A DNA stretch of 64,000 bases from Phoronis australis (GCA_002633005.1 NMRA01000345.1:65073-129072), one strand, 5' to 3'; shown: positions 22,675 through 36,560, counted from the first letter of the stretch. Program-made: numbers and translations. The notes: generated from the letters alone by a model not told the origin.

Positions 22675-23172
22675 AAAACCCTATAAAAATTGGCAAAAAT
22701 TTGTCAAACTTCGGAACATCATATCTCAGAAACGCCAGACCGGATTCATATAAAACTTTCGGATAGAATGCTTTATACACTATTCTCAAAAACATTGTTG
22801 GGAATTTTTTTAACAATATTCCACTTTTGCGTGAGGAGCTATCTTAAATAGTACTTTTATGATTTTCATAAAAAATCTTTCTTTTAGAAAACCGTAACAG
22901 CCTCTTTGATATCTCACCATAAACATTTATATCAAATAAAATTTCATCGTGTGATTGACACCGTTGTTTTGCTATCAATGTGCTTTTTTGCTAAATTTTA
23001 CTAAAAAGGCATGGCCACGTGACCCAATTAATAACAGTTTGCTAAAAAGTCAAAAATCCAATTCCGCGGCCTTTCTACATTCAGAAAATATTAACTTTTA
23101 CCGAGTTAAAATTTTTACTTTCCAAGATTTTTTGTTAATGCAGACTTGACGATAGGGTCCTAATACGTAACC
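22675..23172 (+). repeat. Dispersed repeat, family A, copy 2
   Basis: Best of the family A copies: CAAACTTCGGAACATCATAT, CCACTTTTGCGTGAGGAGCT, AGTACTTTTATGATTTTCAT, TTTGCTAAATTTTACTAAAA, GGCCACGTGACCCAATTAAT and GACGATAGGGTCCTAATACG in the same order as the other copies. A palindromic CACGTG sits in the conserved block. Confidence 0.8.
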
Positions 23173-26100
23173 TCAAGTTTTGTAGCCGTTTTGGGCCTAA
23201 ACTTTTCGATGTCTTTTACAAACCATACGATAAGTATGAAACTGCAATACCACTTAATATGCTGTATTCATCTAAGACAAAAATCCAAACAAACAACGTG
23301 CTTATTTGTGGCGTAACACAATTTCGGGACTCAAAGAAACGGCGACATTGGTTGCGTAATGGTAAATGCGAATACTATTAAAGGGCTGTTGTGAATGTTA
23401 CTTACATTGTATTTCGTTATTCGTAGAAAAGGCTTGGGCGTTTCATACATGTACTTGGCTTTACAGGTTACATTATTTAACATGTGTGTGCTCCTTATTT
23501 GGATAAGAATCAATAAGAACGGTATTAGACCCAACTGCAAACACATTGGGCGCATACACGCGTCTCCACCCGTCTACTTATGTGGAATATTAGGAAAGAT
23601 GAAAATTTGTGCTTTCATGAAAAGTGTGCGACATAAAACTCGGGGACTTTTCGAATACAGTGTATCAAGNAGCTTACTATATGTATGTGAATGTGCGAAA
23701 CGCTTGTTATCTCGGCAATCAGTCTCTTTTGTGTTATTGTGTATTGTACTTATCGACGGGTACTCTGTTTATCTCAATACTCATGTCGTTTGTCGAGCGT
23801 CGTGTTGGGCAATTCTATACGTGTAGATGCACACGTTCTGAGCAGTGGTTAGAATGCGAGAGGTGGGGCGTGGGATGAAAGTATTGATCATGATTCGCAT
23901 TTTATTATTTTCCACTTTCAGTCTCATAAATCCATGTTTTCATTAAATTCTTTCATTTTATTAGTTCAGATGAACAACGACAAGGGTGTGGGATTACCTT
24001 GCCTTACTTTACAATCACAATTAGTTTGTAGAAGATTTTACTAAAGTAACGTACACTAGAGAGAGAGAGAGATGAAAAAATTGCAGTTTTACATGGTAAT
24101 TTATAAATGTTTTTCTCGGGACAGTCATACAGATCTAACTTTTCATTGTATAGTTAAATTTGTAGGTTTACACTGAGGCGTTGTTTACATAAGTCGAATT
24201 TGCAGACATAAACTCATTTTTGCACCGGGTTGTTTCTACATCTGTTGCCAAATAGAACCGTAACTTTATTGTTAGCCAGAGAGATGTTGGTTTAATTGTT
24301 GACCCAGTTCTCAGACTCTATAACAATCCTAACAGAGGTCTGAAATTGAACCTTTTTCCAAAAGCCTTCGAACGACAACAAAATCTCGTCCTCGCCAAAT
24401 AATATTGATGTCCATGAAATTCTCTTAAATTTTAACGATTTTCTGTTCCCTATTATTTCAAGACGTCTATGGTTATGCAAATTGTTATAGGCTTTGGTTC
24501 AGGTGGACGAATTCAAGTATTAAAGAAAATGTACACACATAATACGCAAAACATCAGAAAAGTTTAAGAAATGCAAATTAAAGTGAGTAAATTAGTCAAA
24601 CAATTTTCAATCCTCAGTCTTTTTGCAATATGAAACATTCAGAAATTCTATTTAAATCGTCAATCGATGGTATTGGGTTGCAGAGATCAATAAGTGGTAA
24701 GTGGTAAATTCCAATGCAACATTCAATATGTTCTTCACCCAACACATGAGAAAATTACGTCTACCTTTTCTTGTCGATGGTTGGAGATCCGATTCCGTTA
24801 CTGTACATTTTCAGTACTAAATAAACATACTCTTAATCAAAGCGGGTGTGTACATTTTCAATAATTATTCACAGTTAGACAATTTGTTATTCATGAATTT
24901 GTTTGAATGTACTTAATAGCTTTTTGAAGGCTGTTGTGACTATTCGCCTGAATCAAAATAACAAGAAACAGCCATACGCACATTACAATACGCAGGCATA
25001 TAAAAGTTCTTTTTCGACGTCAGGTCAGAACACAGAATTGTCCAAGGCGTGGACCGATAGGGCAAATGAAACGGACAAAGGGTGCTTGTTGCCGTTGGAG
25101 CTTCTTTGTTCGCATAAGGCCAGATAAACGTTTGTGTTTTAACAAGCAAATATTGGTTTGAACAAACTGCGACTGTAAACTAACACGATTAAATATTCCG
25201 AACAAAGGTGGTCATTTTTAAGCATTCCTGATCACAGTGTATTCTTTCATAATTTCTCATACCACGAGCTTATCTGGCGTGTTTGTGTGAAGCTGCGTCT
25301 ATATCCGAAATTAGTTTCACGTGCATAAAATGTGGAACACTTGAGTCGAAAGCAAAGAGAAAATTTTGAAGATATTAAAGAGTAAAACTTAATAGATAAA
25401 GTGCATCAGTGTAGAATAGTTAGCGTGACTCTGAATGTTCTTTCCCAAAACATGGTCATGTGATCCAATCACCGGCAGACAAGTGTAATATCCAAAAAGA
25501 AATTCTCAACACTTGAGATTTCAAAAAACGTAGGTATAGTTTGCTTAGTTTAAAGCCCTGTAATTGTGATGAACTGCCTAGGCAAACATGCTGAATTGTT
25601 TGCCGATCGAGTAAAGTCGAACGCGCTCATCTGGCTGGCGGATTAAGGACGTCGCAAGCCATCATCTGCATCAGTGGCGCTCGTTGGTTTTACAAACTGT
25701 CAATGTTATTGGGCTCCAGCATCACTGAGGTTTGATAAAGTTCAAAGATCATTGAGTTTATGTGTTTAGCAACTGATTGAGTAAACCGGCGTCACAAATG
25801 ACCGCCACTCCAGGTCAGTCATGTTTACACAAACACACACTTGCGCCCGATCAGCTCTCCCGTTGCTCTGTGACAACTGTCTCCCGTGAAATTAAATGCT
25901 GTTTTTGAGATGTACACGATCTAAAAACGGTTTTGTATCAGGTTAACACCGGATTGAGTTTTCCTTTAACCATTTGATAAACAGGCAGGGGTGGATTAAC
26001 ATTCATTGTTGTACACGGATTTTCTCCAACCTACACTGTACACGTTTGCGCGTCTGCTGCAAGGCATTACCGTATAGTTTCGAAGTAGCCCGACTCACTC

Positions 26101-29100
26101 TTAGAGTAAGCAAATTTATCAGAGTCTGAGTAACCTAAGGAAAAAGTTAAAATTCAGAAGTTTTAAAATTTGTTCGAGACGTGTGGCTGATATGGATTCC
26201 GGCTTAAACACTGCAGCCGCAAACCGTGGAAATTAAATTACACTTACGCCTCACGGTTTTGGCGGAAGGTGTCACTTTGCTTGGCAGCGTTCCCAAGTCG
26301 AAATTTTCTCTCCTTTTGATACGATTAGGTTGCAGTTTCGAGTCTTATATAAGGGAACCAAAAGGAACCCTCTCGAGAAACAATTTTAATAAACGTCATG
26401 AAAGAAGTCCATCGGCTAATTTTTGATACAGTCTCTATGACCTCACGAGTCCTGTCCAAAAGTTACAACGTGAAGTTACTGCTTTCAATTCATTTGATCG
26501 AGGACCACTTATGAAATAAACATGGGCCACAGGATTTTCAAAAGGTATCGTGTAAATTCGATGGTATACAGTGAGCATGTACATACAGCGCATTAATTTG
26601 AGGAAAATAATCTTTCGTATTTTATACTGTAATGGTAAGCAATCGTGACTTTTCAATATTAATGGAAGGTTCTGTGAACCACACGTACTGCAGAAATGTA
26701 ATTTAGTTATGAATATCCGTCTGTGCATAAACTAATAGCTGTTTGAAATTACTGCATGCGCATGCGCGTCGTCAATCCTTTGTAGTTGTAATTGATATGT
26801 TGCGTGTTGTGGTCCGATGGCCCAAGTATGAATAAAAGATTAGACTAAAATTTCCCATCACAAACGATTTGGCCTTCCTCACCCTTTCCAAGAAGAGAGT
26901 ACATGACCGGTAGGTCAAGCGACACAAAATAACAATGCCTGACTGACACCTGGCGTTGATTGATTAGACTTCTCATTGTTTGGTTGTAATTTTAACACGG
27001 GCAGGCGTGTAGCGAAAGTATTAAGTTTATTAAGTACGACACAGACGTTTCATGACCTCATCAATCTTGACCAGAGATTAATGACTGAGAAGCACAAAAC
27101 AGGATCGTCAATTTGTTTTATAATGATGGCGAAAAAACTCTTTAGGCACACCCTTCTCTGTACCATAGCAACAGCGAATTGCATTCATTCAGTTCTTGTA
27201 AAATTCTGCAAAACTATTTCATCTTAACCGACATAGATTATGGTATGACACAAAGTTAAAATTGAAGCTGTAGCGGAAATTCAAAAAGACCGTTCCGATT
27301 CCCTCATGTAAATTTCTGGTATAAAAACTTGCCCTCGATTTACAAGAATAATTTGTTTTCAGTAACCAGAACCATAACTTATTGAAACTAACTCAACTGC
27401 CATAATTCATAAATGGTGTCACTGCCAAACATGAGAGTTGTCCTATGAAAACCTTTACTTAAGCATCAACGATTCAAAAGCAAAACAAAAAACATTATCG
27501 AATGATTAATATTTTGTGAAAAACAAAAACAAAACAATAAATGGGCTTCATGTCCTATTAACTATCGTTCTCATTCTCGTACTAAGCCTCCACTGTTGCT
27601 CATGGGGAGTGTTTATGAGTAAGGTCCGGGTCCTAATCTTCGAAATCGTCCTCAACTCAGACTCAGATTCGAAATGCAAGTTTACTCGACGCGTCGCATA
27701 TAATTGGTTAATTTTTGAGTCGAGTTTCTAATACAGAGCAGCCCAAACACAGAAGTACTTTTTTGCTTGATTACCTATTCTCACAATAGATGGCAATGTA
27801 TGCTACTTCTCTTTTCGTCCTGAATGACGGCTGAATATACATGTAAACTGACATTTACAAATGGATATACTGAGCCTTGTTTCGGAGATTTCATTCAAAA
27901 TTCATCCAGTTGATAGGTTAAGTGATAGTGTGAACGATATAGCAAAATAGAAAACAAAATTTCAACTTACTCTAAACTTTTGAGGTTGATGAAAGAAACA
28001 TCGCATAATTTTCAGTGATCAATGTATTCTCACTTTTACATGTTGCATCAGAAATGTTAAAACAAATTTAGATGGAAACTTTTCCAGTAATCTTCGTTGT
28101 GAACAGACCAACTTTGATCCCCTCCTCTCAATGACAAACCATAGCTGTTGATTCTAGGTTTTACAGAGAGAGGGAATCATTCTTATTTTTAAAACATATA
28201 AAAGCATACATTGTTATATGACTGGGTGGCCAGCAAACGAAGGGCCACTAATAGTTTTGATTTATAGTTTCGCGCGGTTTTGTCGTAGATCTTTCAGTTG
28301 CTCTCGATTTGAATAACTGTGTTAAATTCTTATTGTTCTAAGACTTCAAGTAAAGATTCCGATGACAGTCAACCAGGCAATTGTTACGCTGGCTTAACAC
28401 TTTTAAAGGCTTCAGTACAAAGATCAATGATTTTGTTATATCAAGTTCTGGGGATGAGAGATTAGTACCATCCCGAGAGGTAGCGGGTTTTCACGTCTCC
28501 GTATCAAGCTACTACGTGTAGTGGGGTTCGACTGAGTTAAGGTCACATGGAAAATAGATGTCGCGTTTGTCAGCAATGTACTTCACTTGTTAACACTAAT
28601 GTATTTGCTAGTCACCTCGTATGTTTGATGTTAACTGCCCTGAGGCAGTCTTACATAAAGAAGGTGTGTGGGACGTGCCGTCCAGAAGGGTGACTCTTCA
28701 CAACCAGCTACAGGAGGTTTTTAATATTATCTATATCCTTAAAACTTCTGTTACAAAGATATACTTATTTTTGACTGCATGACGGCTGTTTAAGACTCCC
28801 CACGAACTGAAAGGGTTAGGCATGGAATCAACATCGTAAATGGTAGTGTTTTCGGAATAAGCCCCTACAAGGGAAGGTCCCCACAAATGAGTCCCCTTTT
28901 CGTGTCCGCTCTCGAAATGGATGGCCCTTAATTATCCATCTGTAATACCCCGTCAACAGTATAGTTGAGTCCCCTTGGTTTAAGAGTAGTATTAAGTGTA
29001 CTTCAGCGGTCGTTACGATTTGAGGTGAGGCACGGTTCTGTCTAAATAACTGCCAGGTAAAAAATTTCCGAGCCAGGAAATGAAATTCAGATAAACAAGC

Positions 29101-29965
29101 AATTTTAGGGAACCAACAACGATCAGAAGTGTTTTGCGTTTTGGCACTAAAACTCTTTTTTTTTCTAAATCAAATCATAGACGTCAGTGACGGAAATGCC
29201 TAAAAATTAACCCATTAATTTAAAATGCCAGTGGGTGATGGATGTCAAGAGGTGCTGCTGGTATTTCGTACATTCTTTTCCGTTTTATTCCTATGTCTAG
29301 ATCACAATGAAGAAATGGTGATTTCACAAAGAGACAAATCCCTCTTCTTGTACAAACGCCGAGGCGATACTTATTAATGTTTAGTATCACAAATGCCTGT
29401 ATTATTTTTATTCTTTCTTTACGATTGATTATACTGCAATTCACGACAAAACTTATTAAACTTTAAAATGACTCCTCAAATTCTGAATATATACTTCAGC
29501 TGCTTACGGAAGTTGAAAAATCGTAACAGCAAAAATTTCAGGTTTTCTTTATCCTGACAGCCTCCGACGATCCACAGTTGGAAACATAAAGGTTGTGTAT
29601 GAATTTTGAAGATGCATTTCATTGCAACGACGAAGCAATAATTGAGTGGGACCTTTTCATAATTATGATAATCGTATAAAGACAGTAGCAATAACATTAC
29701 TAACAACCACAGTAATGGAAACAATATCGATAATAATTACAATTATAATCATAATTTTTAGGGAAGGTGTTTGTAATAGTAGTAAAAGCAGTAATAACAA
29801 TAGAAATGTTTAGTTTTTGAAATATCTCAGTATTAATGATTTCCGTCATTTATAATCCATCTACATTAAGATAGGCAGTTGGAGATGACGACACACTCTT
29901 GTCTAAGTGCGTTGTCGTAACAAGGACGTTGCCTCGAATCACATAATTCCATTGTGAGGTTGTGT
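23173..29965. other. Long intergenic stretch, no gene recognised
   Basis: About 6.8 kb without a recognisable exon, tRNA or complete transposon. An N at 23670 is not flanked by duplicated sequence, unlike 5456 and 9877. A repeat-like block at 25825-25850 matches part of 12744-12790, and 28660-28790 matches 13390-13640. ORFs here lack family motifs and splice partners. Confidence 0.45.
28660..28790. repeat. Dispersed repeat (ACGTGCCG type), copy 2
   Basis: Contains GGGACGTGCCGTCCAGAAGG then ATATTATCTATATCC and ATACTTATTTTTGACTGCAT, in the same order as 13390-13640 though shorter. Confidence 0.5.
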
Positions 29966-29967
29966 AG

Positions 29968-30405
29968 AATCCTCGAAAAATGGCCAAATTTGGAAAATTT
30001 CGAAACGCCACATCTCAGAAATGGCTGCTTGAGTTCATATAAAACTTTCATACAAGACGCTTATATGGACTGTTCTCTAAAACGTTCGTTCGAAGGGCTA
30101 TCGAAAATTAGGGGGTTTGTTTTCATAAAAAATCTAGAGCTGCTTTTTCCGTTTCTTCTTGAACATTTACACATTTATGTCGAACGAAATTTGGCCATGT
30201 TATTGATACCGCTGTTTTGCTACGGATGCACCTAAAAAGATATGGTCACGTGACTTTCTTAATAGCAGATTGGTAAAAAGTCAAAAATCAAATTTACGGG
30301 CTCTACACTTTAAACAAATACTTTAATTACGACGTGAAAATCTATAGTTTTGTATGTATTTGGCTAAATACACGGACAAGTGGTCCTGCGTGGCCTTAAC
30401 TCCTC
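29968..30405 (+). repeat. Dispersed repeat, family A, copy 3
   Basis: Ordered blocks shared with the other copies: GAAACGCCACATCTCAGAAA, ATATAAAACTTTCATACAAG, GATACCGCTGTTTTGCTACG, AAAAGATATGGTCACGTGAC and AAAAGTCAAAAATCAAATTT. Includes the CACGTG core. Confidence 0.75.
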
Positions 30406-30543
30406 GGTGTTTTGCCATAAAGAGATAAAGGATTAAAGATATGTTCAGCGTGAATGGTGAAAGTTGCGTTAAACTATTGGCGTGGCGCGAAGTTCAATCT
30501 CATCGTGACAAAATGTAAAAACATGCACAAAACGTAACGAGAG

Positions 30544-30656
30544 TGGCGTAGATGAAGTATTGTACCACTCGACATTATTCCGCGTGTCTACCGAGACTGG
30601 AGGCCGAGGACGATACGCGGAATAATGTCGAGAGGTATATTACTTCATCTACGCCA
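30544..30656. mobile_element. Fold-back element with long inverted arms
   Basis: TGGCGTAGATGAAGTA at 30544-30559 is exactly inverted at 30641-30656. The arms continue with CTCGACATTATTCCGCGT against ACGCGGAATAATGTCGAG. Arms of about 45 bases enclose about 22. Structure as expected of a very small MITE; no target-site duplication resolved. Confidence 0.75.
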
Positions 30657-30659
30657 ATC

Positions 30660-33435
30660 GAGGTTCATTTTGTATTTATCCCATAGGCATCGAATTCCTG
30701 AGTTTCTTTCATTTTTTCGGCAGATTTTTAAGTTCTTCACCCAGACTGTTCACGTGGCCGATCACATCCTACATGTACATACTTGCGCGTTAGCTTACAA
30801 GTTTTCTCTGGTGCAAGAAACTGTTTCAAATGTAACGATTTATTACTTGGAAAAAGACAAAAAGATGAAAACAATAGTAACTGTGCATTAAACTTGTAAA
30901 ATCTCTTGAAAATAGTAAAATAACAACAATACTGGATACTGTAGTTACCGAGGAATCGGCGCCTGAGTTGCAGACGATATATTTAGCAATTGAAAACTGA
31001 GACAGAAGTGTCTTTTAATTAACAGTTTTGTTCCAGATGTTACGTTTGGGCCCTGATTGTTGTCATTCATACTGCTGCAATTGTATTACTTCAAACTTTT
31101 TTGGGAAAGTTTGATGATCGAACCGGCTAAAGAAGTCGAGTCGAGTTTGACCTACCTTTTGAAAATTCCATGTCAGAGGTCAATGTTGAAGTAGTTCAGG
31201 AGGAGAATACGGAAAGCAATATCACATGGCTGTATTGCACTCGAATGATTCAACGCGTATAAAAGTTATTACACTTTACAGTCGTTGAAAATGCACTGTC
31301 TGACAAAAACGAAAAAGTACTAAACGAAAATTTAAGAAGCACTATTTTCAAGTTTCTTGTCATTCTACTGTTCATCCGCTTTCACACTGATCTCACCTAG
31401 ACTGTGTGTCGTTGCAGTTTGGTGTTATTTTCTACTGTCATTGTTCTAACGTTCGGAAAACATCACTGGTTTTCGTTTAATTCATACTTTAGTGGCTGTA
31501 ATTTATTTTGTCCGCTTGTTTATTATTCTTAAACTGGCCATTGTTCTCGTCCATGATGTTAGTCACTCTAACTTACTTTCCAAATTGGCCTTCTTTTATT
31601 TTTAGAAAGAAATAAATGTCATCTAACCAGACACATCTAGTGCATAAGCCGAAATATTTCACAGCAAGCGTAAAAGTTGAGAAAATTCGTAACTATTTAG
31701 CTCGATCATTTCTTCAAAAGTTATGAAACTTCACTAAAATTTTATTCATTTCCAGTAAAGGCAATCAATCTTTAAAAATTGAAAAATGGTAAGTAGGCAC
31801 ACTTTGGCTAAGTAAATAGCCGAGGAATTACCGTTAACATTTGTGACATTTAACTTTCTCATAAAAATGTAAAATGTAGGACGGCAAAAAACTCATGACA
31901 GAGTATGTGTCTGAACTTCGAATCTGCGCCCGTGGAGCCTAAACTTTACTTTATTCGAGACTCTGCGCATTACGTAAAATTAGAAAATTCACTCGAAGAA
32001 AGTGGTACAATCCGTTAACGAGTTTTCGAATCGAGTCTCGAGAAGGTGGTTCAAAGATGGGAGTATGTTCAACCAGGGATTCAAATTCATGTATAGTTCC
32101 GCCCCCCTCTTGCCCTGCCACCACCTCGCCCTTGCCCACAGTGCTTGCCTCACGACAGGTAATGTAGTCGGTGACATTTAGCAGTTTCACACCTGTTCGA
32201 GTTCCCATAAAGTGATTCATTATAAAGTTATGTTATTATATTGCAAATTATCCGTTTTTATGGTGATTCCAAATTAAAGTATTATCTCGCTATCTCCGAC
32301 GTGTACTTCTCATGTTTTCTTAAAAAGCTGCACCAGTATCGACTTCACACGTCGCACTGATCATTTCAAAAGCATTTCCATTTACCGTGTCCTCAAAGCT
32401 AGCACAGGGGGTGGTTAGTATTTCAATCGTTTAAAAGTTAATAGTATAGACAGCGATAAAATTACAACGTCAATAGTATAAAACATATTTTAATATGTTT
32501 TATACAGATTAAAACTGTTTATGTTGTGATAAGATCGATTATTCAAAGCTTTGGGAAGTTACAACAAATATCATTTGTCACCCTATTTGCAGTTTATAAA
32601 TAGCGTGAATATTTATTAGCTATATTCATAATATCGCTGCGGTGACCTTTGGCAGTCCTGACACTGCCGTGAGAAAATATGTCCCTTCGGTGAAGTTGTC
32701 GTTGAACCATGAAGCTAAAGGTCATTGCATGCAATAATTGCAATCCCAAAATCTGGTATCTGTGGTAACGAAAGCTATTTACGTCTTCCAAAGTGCAGTA
32801 TTTATTCATTTATGCATCTTCATCGGGCCGATGAAGTGACCGACGATGATGTGACGGCCAAGTGACAAAATGTCATCGTGTACAACAACAGACAAAATAA
32901 ACATTTTAATACTATTTTTGATGTTCAATAATATGCTGTTTTGTCTTCGAAATAGCAGCCGTCATGGTTAACGTTTTACTAGACTGGTCGATAACACGAG
33001 AAATGAATAAATACATAAATTTTTGAATGAATACATTTTGCACACTCAGAGAGAAAGTTGTATAATAGTTAAACAACATGTCCGATGAACTCTAACGTGG
33101 ATAAGAGTTTGCTCTATTGTAAGTACTTGAAGTTGCTACGAATCACCTTAGTGCCAAAAATCATTTCTGATTTAGACTACTTGCCCATATACAACTGATG
33201 ACACCTAGTTCTTTCTCAGACATGAAGTTTGGTACATAAACTGACCCTCCGTGACCAGCTAACTCATTGAGCTTGGTATCAAGCAATAGCAAACTGCCAG
33301 AAATCGCCTATAATTGGAGTAAGGAGCAAGTAGACTCCGATTTCAAGTGGTTTAAAAATTGTTTTTTGACCTCAAGGAGTTTATAGCAACACTCATTAGG
33401 TCAAGCCGAAGTTGCACGAATAAATCAAATTTGGG
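30660..33435. other. Intergenic stretch with only palindromes
   Basis: No gene seen. Contains the 30-bp palindrome at 32476-32505 and a weak inverse pair ATTCGAGACTC/GAGTCTCGA at about 31953-32040. Confidence 0.4.
32476..32505. repeat. Perfect 30-bp palindrome
   Basis: GTATAAAACATATT, two T, then AATATGTTTTATAC: 14-base perfect arms. AT-rich cruciform-prone site; could be chance in AT-rich DNA or a remnant of fold-back insertion. Confidence 0.9.
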
Positions 33436-33440
33436 GACAT

Positions 33441-33693
33441 CCGGAACACCTCGGGTATCTTCGTAGTCTCTAATCACTCGGAGCATTTTGAACACCTCGA
33501 ATATTTTCGTAATTTCAACTTTCCCATCGAAGGCCAACCTTATCTGCCCATGTGCGAACCAGCTTGGTGGATACCATGATTTCTAAACGTCTGTTGTCCA
33601 AATTCATTTGTTGTTCGGATGGACGTACGTGAATATGAACTGAACACCTCCGAGTGATAATTTGAGGCTAAGGAAATACCCGAGATGTTCTGG
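33441..33693. mobile_element. Fold-back MITE, family B, copy 2 (best preserved)
   Basis: The left end CCGGAACACCTCGGGTATCT and the right end read inverse, TCCAGAACATCTCGGGTATT, form inverted arms of about 40 bases that also share AATCACTCGGAG/AATTATCACTCGGAGG. About 250 bp, no ORF of note. Related copies at 19370-19590 and 60051-60336. Confidence 0.75.
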
Positions 33694-33773
33694 ATAATTC
33701 AGAGAGTGGAAACGAACCCATAACCGCGCCTTTCAACTACAGTCCTCTAAAGTTCAATCCCGTAGAAGGTAGT

Positions 33774-33974
33774 GAACCCGCGGTACCTGTACATTTCCCA
33801 GACCCGCGCCCCTAAACTCCACACACGCGCCGAAAATACTCCATACCCGGTGACCAAGCCCCAGACCGGTGACCGAGCCAGACTGACATCGCTGGGACTC
33901 GTCGCTGGGACTCGCCCCTGGGATTGGTCTCCGTTATTAGAGCCGTTCCGGGGAGGAGTTTGTACCGCGGGTTT
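33774..33974. mobile_element. Element with GAACCCGCGGTAC inverted ends
   Basis: GAACCCGCGGTAC at 33774 and GTACCGCGGGTTT at 33962 are inverse. The interior is C/G-rich compared with its surroundings and contains CCGGTGACC twice and a short repeat GCTGGGACTCG twice. The interior CTAAACTCCACACACGCGCC matches a block at about 36590, suggesting a relation to the 36570-36905 element. Confidence 0.6.
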
Positions 33975-34339
33975 GTCAGTTGATCCGTGCATGTAAGTGG
34001 GTGTGGACGGTCGTAGGTGGAGGTGATGGATTGTTTACACGCCCTGAAGTTAACGGAAGTGAATCTCTCCGTTAAACAACCAATCAATATTCAGTCCGTG
34101 TTGTCATTATATGAAATTACAAACGTACGTCAACACTCCATTTAAAAAAATGAAAAAATAAAAAACACCACAAAACATGAACTAAAATAGTGGTTTGTGG
34201 TTTTTAAATACGGCGCTGTATCTATCTTTAAGTGAAAATAGGACAAAGATAAACACCAATGTATTATAATTGTGTCTGGGTGACTTTTAAAAAAGCGTCT
34301 TTGGATCCCGGCATTGCAGTTTTTGATGTGTGTGAATCA

Positions 34340-34800
34340 ATCCAATTAAATATAGCGAAAATAAAAAGGATGAAAGCAAACAGCCTTGTCTTACTCTCCA
34401 CAAATAATCAAAACAGCCCATGATTTCACCATTTTGTTTACCTGGACACACGACTTCCCGTTACGATTCTTTTCCACAATATTTTAAACAATTTGCCAGA
34501 TAAATTATGGCCGATCAATTTATATTTTAAACCACATCTCCGTATCCAGTCAAATGCCTTTTTAAAATCAGTTGAAACTCAATAAAAACGCCCTCTGGTA
34601 AGCGACAAGTACTTGGTAATTAGGGTATGCAAAATAAACATGTTCTCTGCTGTATAATAACCTTTTCAGAATACTGCTTGCTATTCCGATGGGTTTCATT
34701 TTCTTTTGCCCATTCGTTCAAGCGATTACTGAGTACATTAGAACATATTTTGCCTAGAATTTGTCGTAATATTAATAATTACCATGGTTAACCCTTCATT
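34340..34800 (-). pseudogene. Decayed LINE (non-LTR retrotransposon) reverse transcriptase fragment
   Basis: Conceptual minus-strand translation, with stops, gives ILGKICSNVLSNRLNEWAKE, then a stretch ending GVFIEFQL, then FDWIRRCGLKYKLIGHNLSG and FKILWKRIVTGS, and finally RQGCLL-like residues near 34385 after a frame change. These resemble the RT order of LINE elements (SNRLNEWAEEN, DFKKAFDWI, VRQGCLLSP). Stop codons and at least one frame change show it is dead. The clade is not determined and no intact endonuclease or tail was found. Confidence 0.6.
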
Positions 34801-34999
34801 TATTTGATGAAGTCTTGCAACGTTTGGAACTTAGCTCGTTTCATTCACCAAGTGTTTATTGTGTATAGTTAATTTAATAGTCTGTATTATGTAAACCACT
34901 CGGTTAATTACGCGCTTGCATTTGTTACTTTCACACTTGTATATGGGACGGAGGCCTACCTGCTGAAAAAATAAATTAATTGACTGAATAAATGCATGG

Positions 35000-36560
35000 A
35001 GGGACTGGCGTTCATACACAGTTGTTTTTATTTTTGAAAATGTAGACCTCGACTTTGTTCCAGTTTATAGATGTCTATGCAGCTCTTAGGCCATCTCAAT
35101 GACACAGAAGTTAAAAATTAAACCAGAAATTCATTCTAAAGGCCAATTATAGTTCTTGATTACAATAATCCACTTTCCTGACCAAAAACTCTGTAAAGGC
35201 TTTGGGATTACTCGCAACAACGTTGCAAGTAGACTACGGCGTTGGCGTTACCGATACAGACCAATCGTTACAAAAACGACTTTTATTTTGCTTGTAATCG
35301 CATTTTGTGTACAAATTCAGAGTTTGGTAGAAAATTATGTGCTGAAAGACTGTACAAGATCTATAAAATCTGCAAAATTCAAGTAAATGTGGAGAGAGAA
35401 AGACATCACCAGAAACGAATAATGCCAGTCTTATTTTTTGTTTTAAAAAAAACATGAACGTTCAGTGCTTACATGATTCATATTCAATGCATACAAACGA
35501 CCCATTTGTCGGAAACATGGTTTTTAGTAATAATTAGAACGATGGAAACAGAAAGAGATGGAACAGCTTTGTGGTCTAGAAAGACACAAGAGGAGTGTGG
35601 ACTCTGTGCCCATGAAGTTGCGCTCACACTTGATCTCTGCGACTCCTGTGCGACTCTTGTCCACGACAGGAACTGGTGACAGGTCCGTTCAAAACAAGCA
35701 ATTGACAGCCATTTGCATTCGTGTTCAGTTCTTTCACGGTGGCGAATAAAAAAGTCAACGAACTGCAGCACACAAGGATTAAACAAAAATGCATCGGCAC
35801 GTCAAGGCATGCGTTCGTATTGTACCGTTTAGGAGATATCGCGCAGTTGTGATTGCTTTACGGTATTTTTTCAAAAAGACGTCCACGGTGCCGCTGGAGG
35901 ACCTGAATAAAGAACTGCTCGTTTGGGCTATGTATCTCGCAGCACCAACCGTATATGTTAATGGATAATATCCACGACTGTTATTAAAAAAATTTATTGA
36001 AGATCTGTTATTCTAGTGGTAGAGATCTATTTCATTAGTCAAGTAAAAAACGAAATGGTAAAACGTGAAATAAATTTATAATTAGACAATCTTACAATTT
36101 CGTATAATGGAAAAGTCCAAAATTATTTTCATGGGCTTCCGTTCAAAAAATCAAGATCAAGATCAACGTAAGCATAAACAGATGATAATCTGGAGTGACT
36201 TGGTTGAAAAGAGATTGGTGAATAGCGAATCTTGTACAAACACAGATTTTTATCTGTAGAAGATGTCTATCAAAAATGAAGCAGCTGGTGAAATTCAAAT
36301 GAACTCTCGGTTTTCGAATTTCAGTTTGATTTTCAAAATCCATTATTACATAATGACTATAACAAAAAGACCAGTCGAATGCTTTTATGAAAAACAACTT
36401 ACAATAATGCTATCATATAGTGAATTCTATGCGTGTGTTATGCATGATTGGTTGGCTCATCGTCAATGGATACACGTCGTGAATCAGTCTGACCCCGCCT
36501 CTAAGTTCTAGCTATGATCACTTAAACTCCAGTCTCGGACCAGCACACATGATACACGTG
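35000..36560. other. Intergenic stretch, no gene recognised
   Basis: A Cys-rich ORF at 35473-35679 has a CGLC...CDSC spacing but no match to a zinc-finger pattern I know and no splice sites that fit. Otherwise nothing. Confidence 0.35.

Noticed and set aside
23670-23670. N as a third haplotype junction
   Set aside because: Flanking sequences on the two sides do not repeat each other; the same holds for the N at 57180.
35473-35786. Cys-rich ORF that might be a zinc finger
   Set aside because: The CxxC spacing does not fit a known finger, there are overlapping ORFs on both strands, and there is no supporting splice structure.
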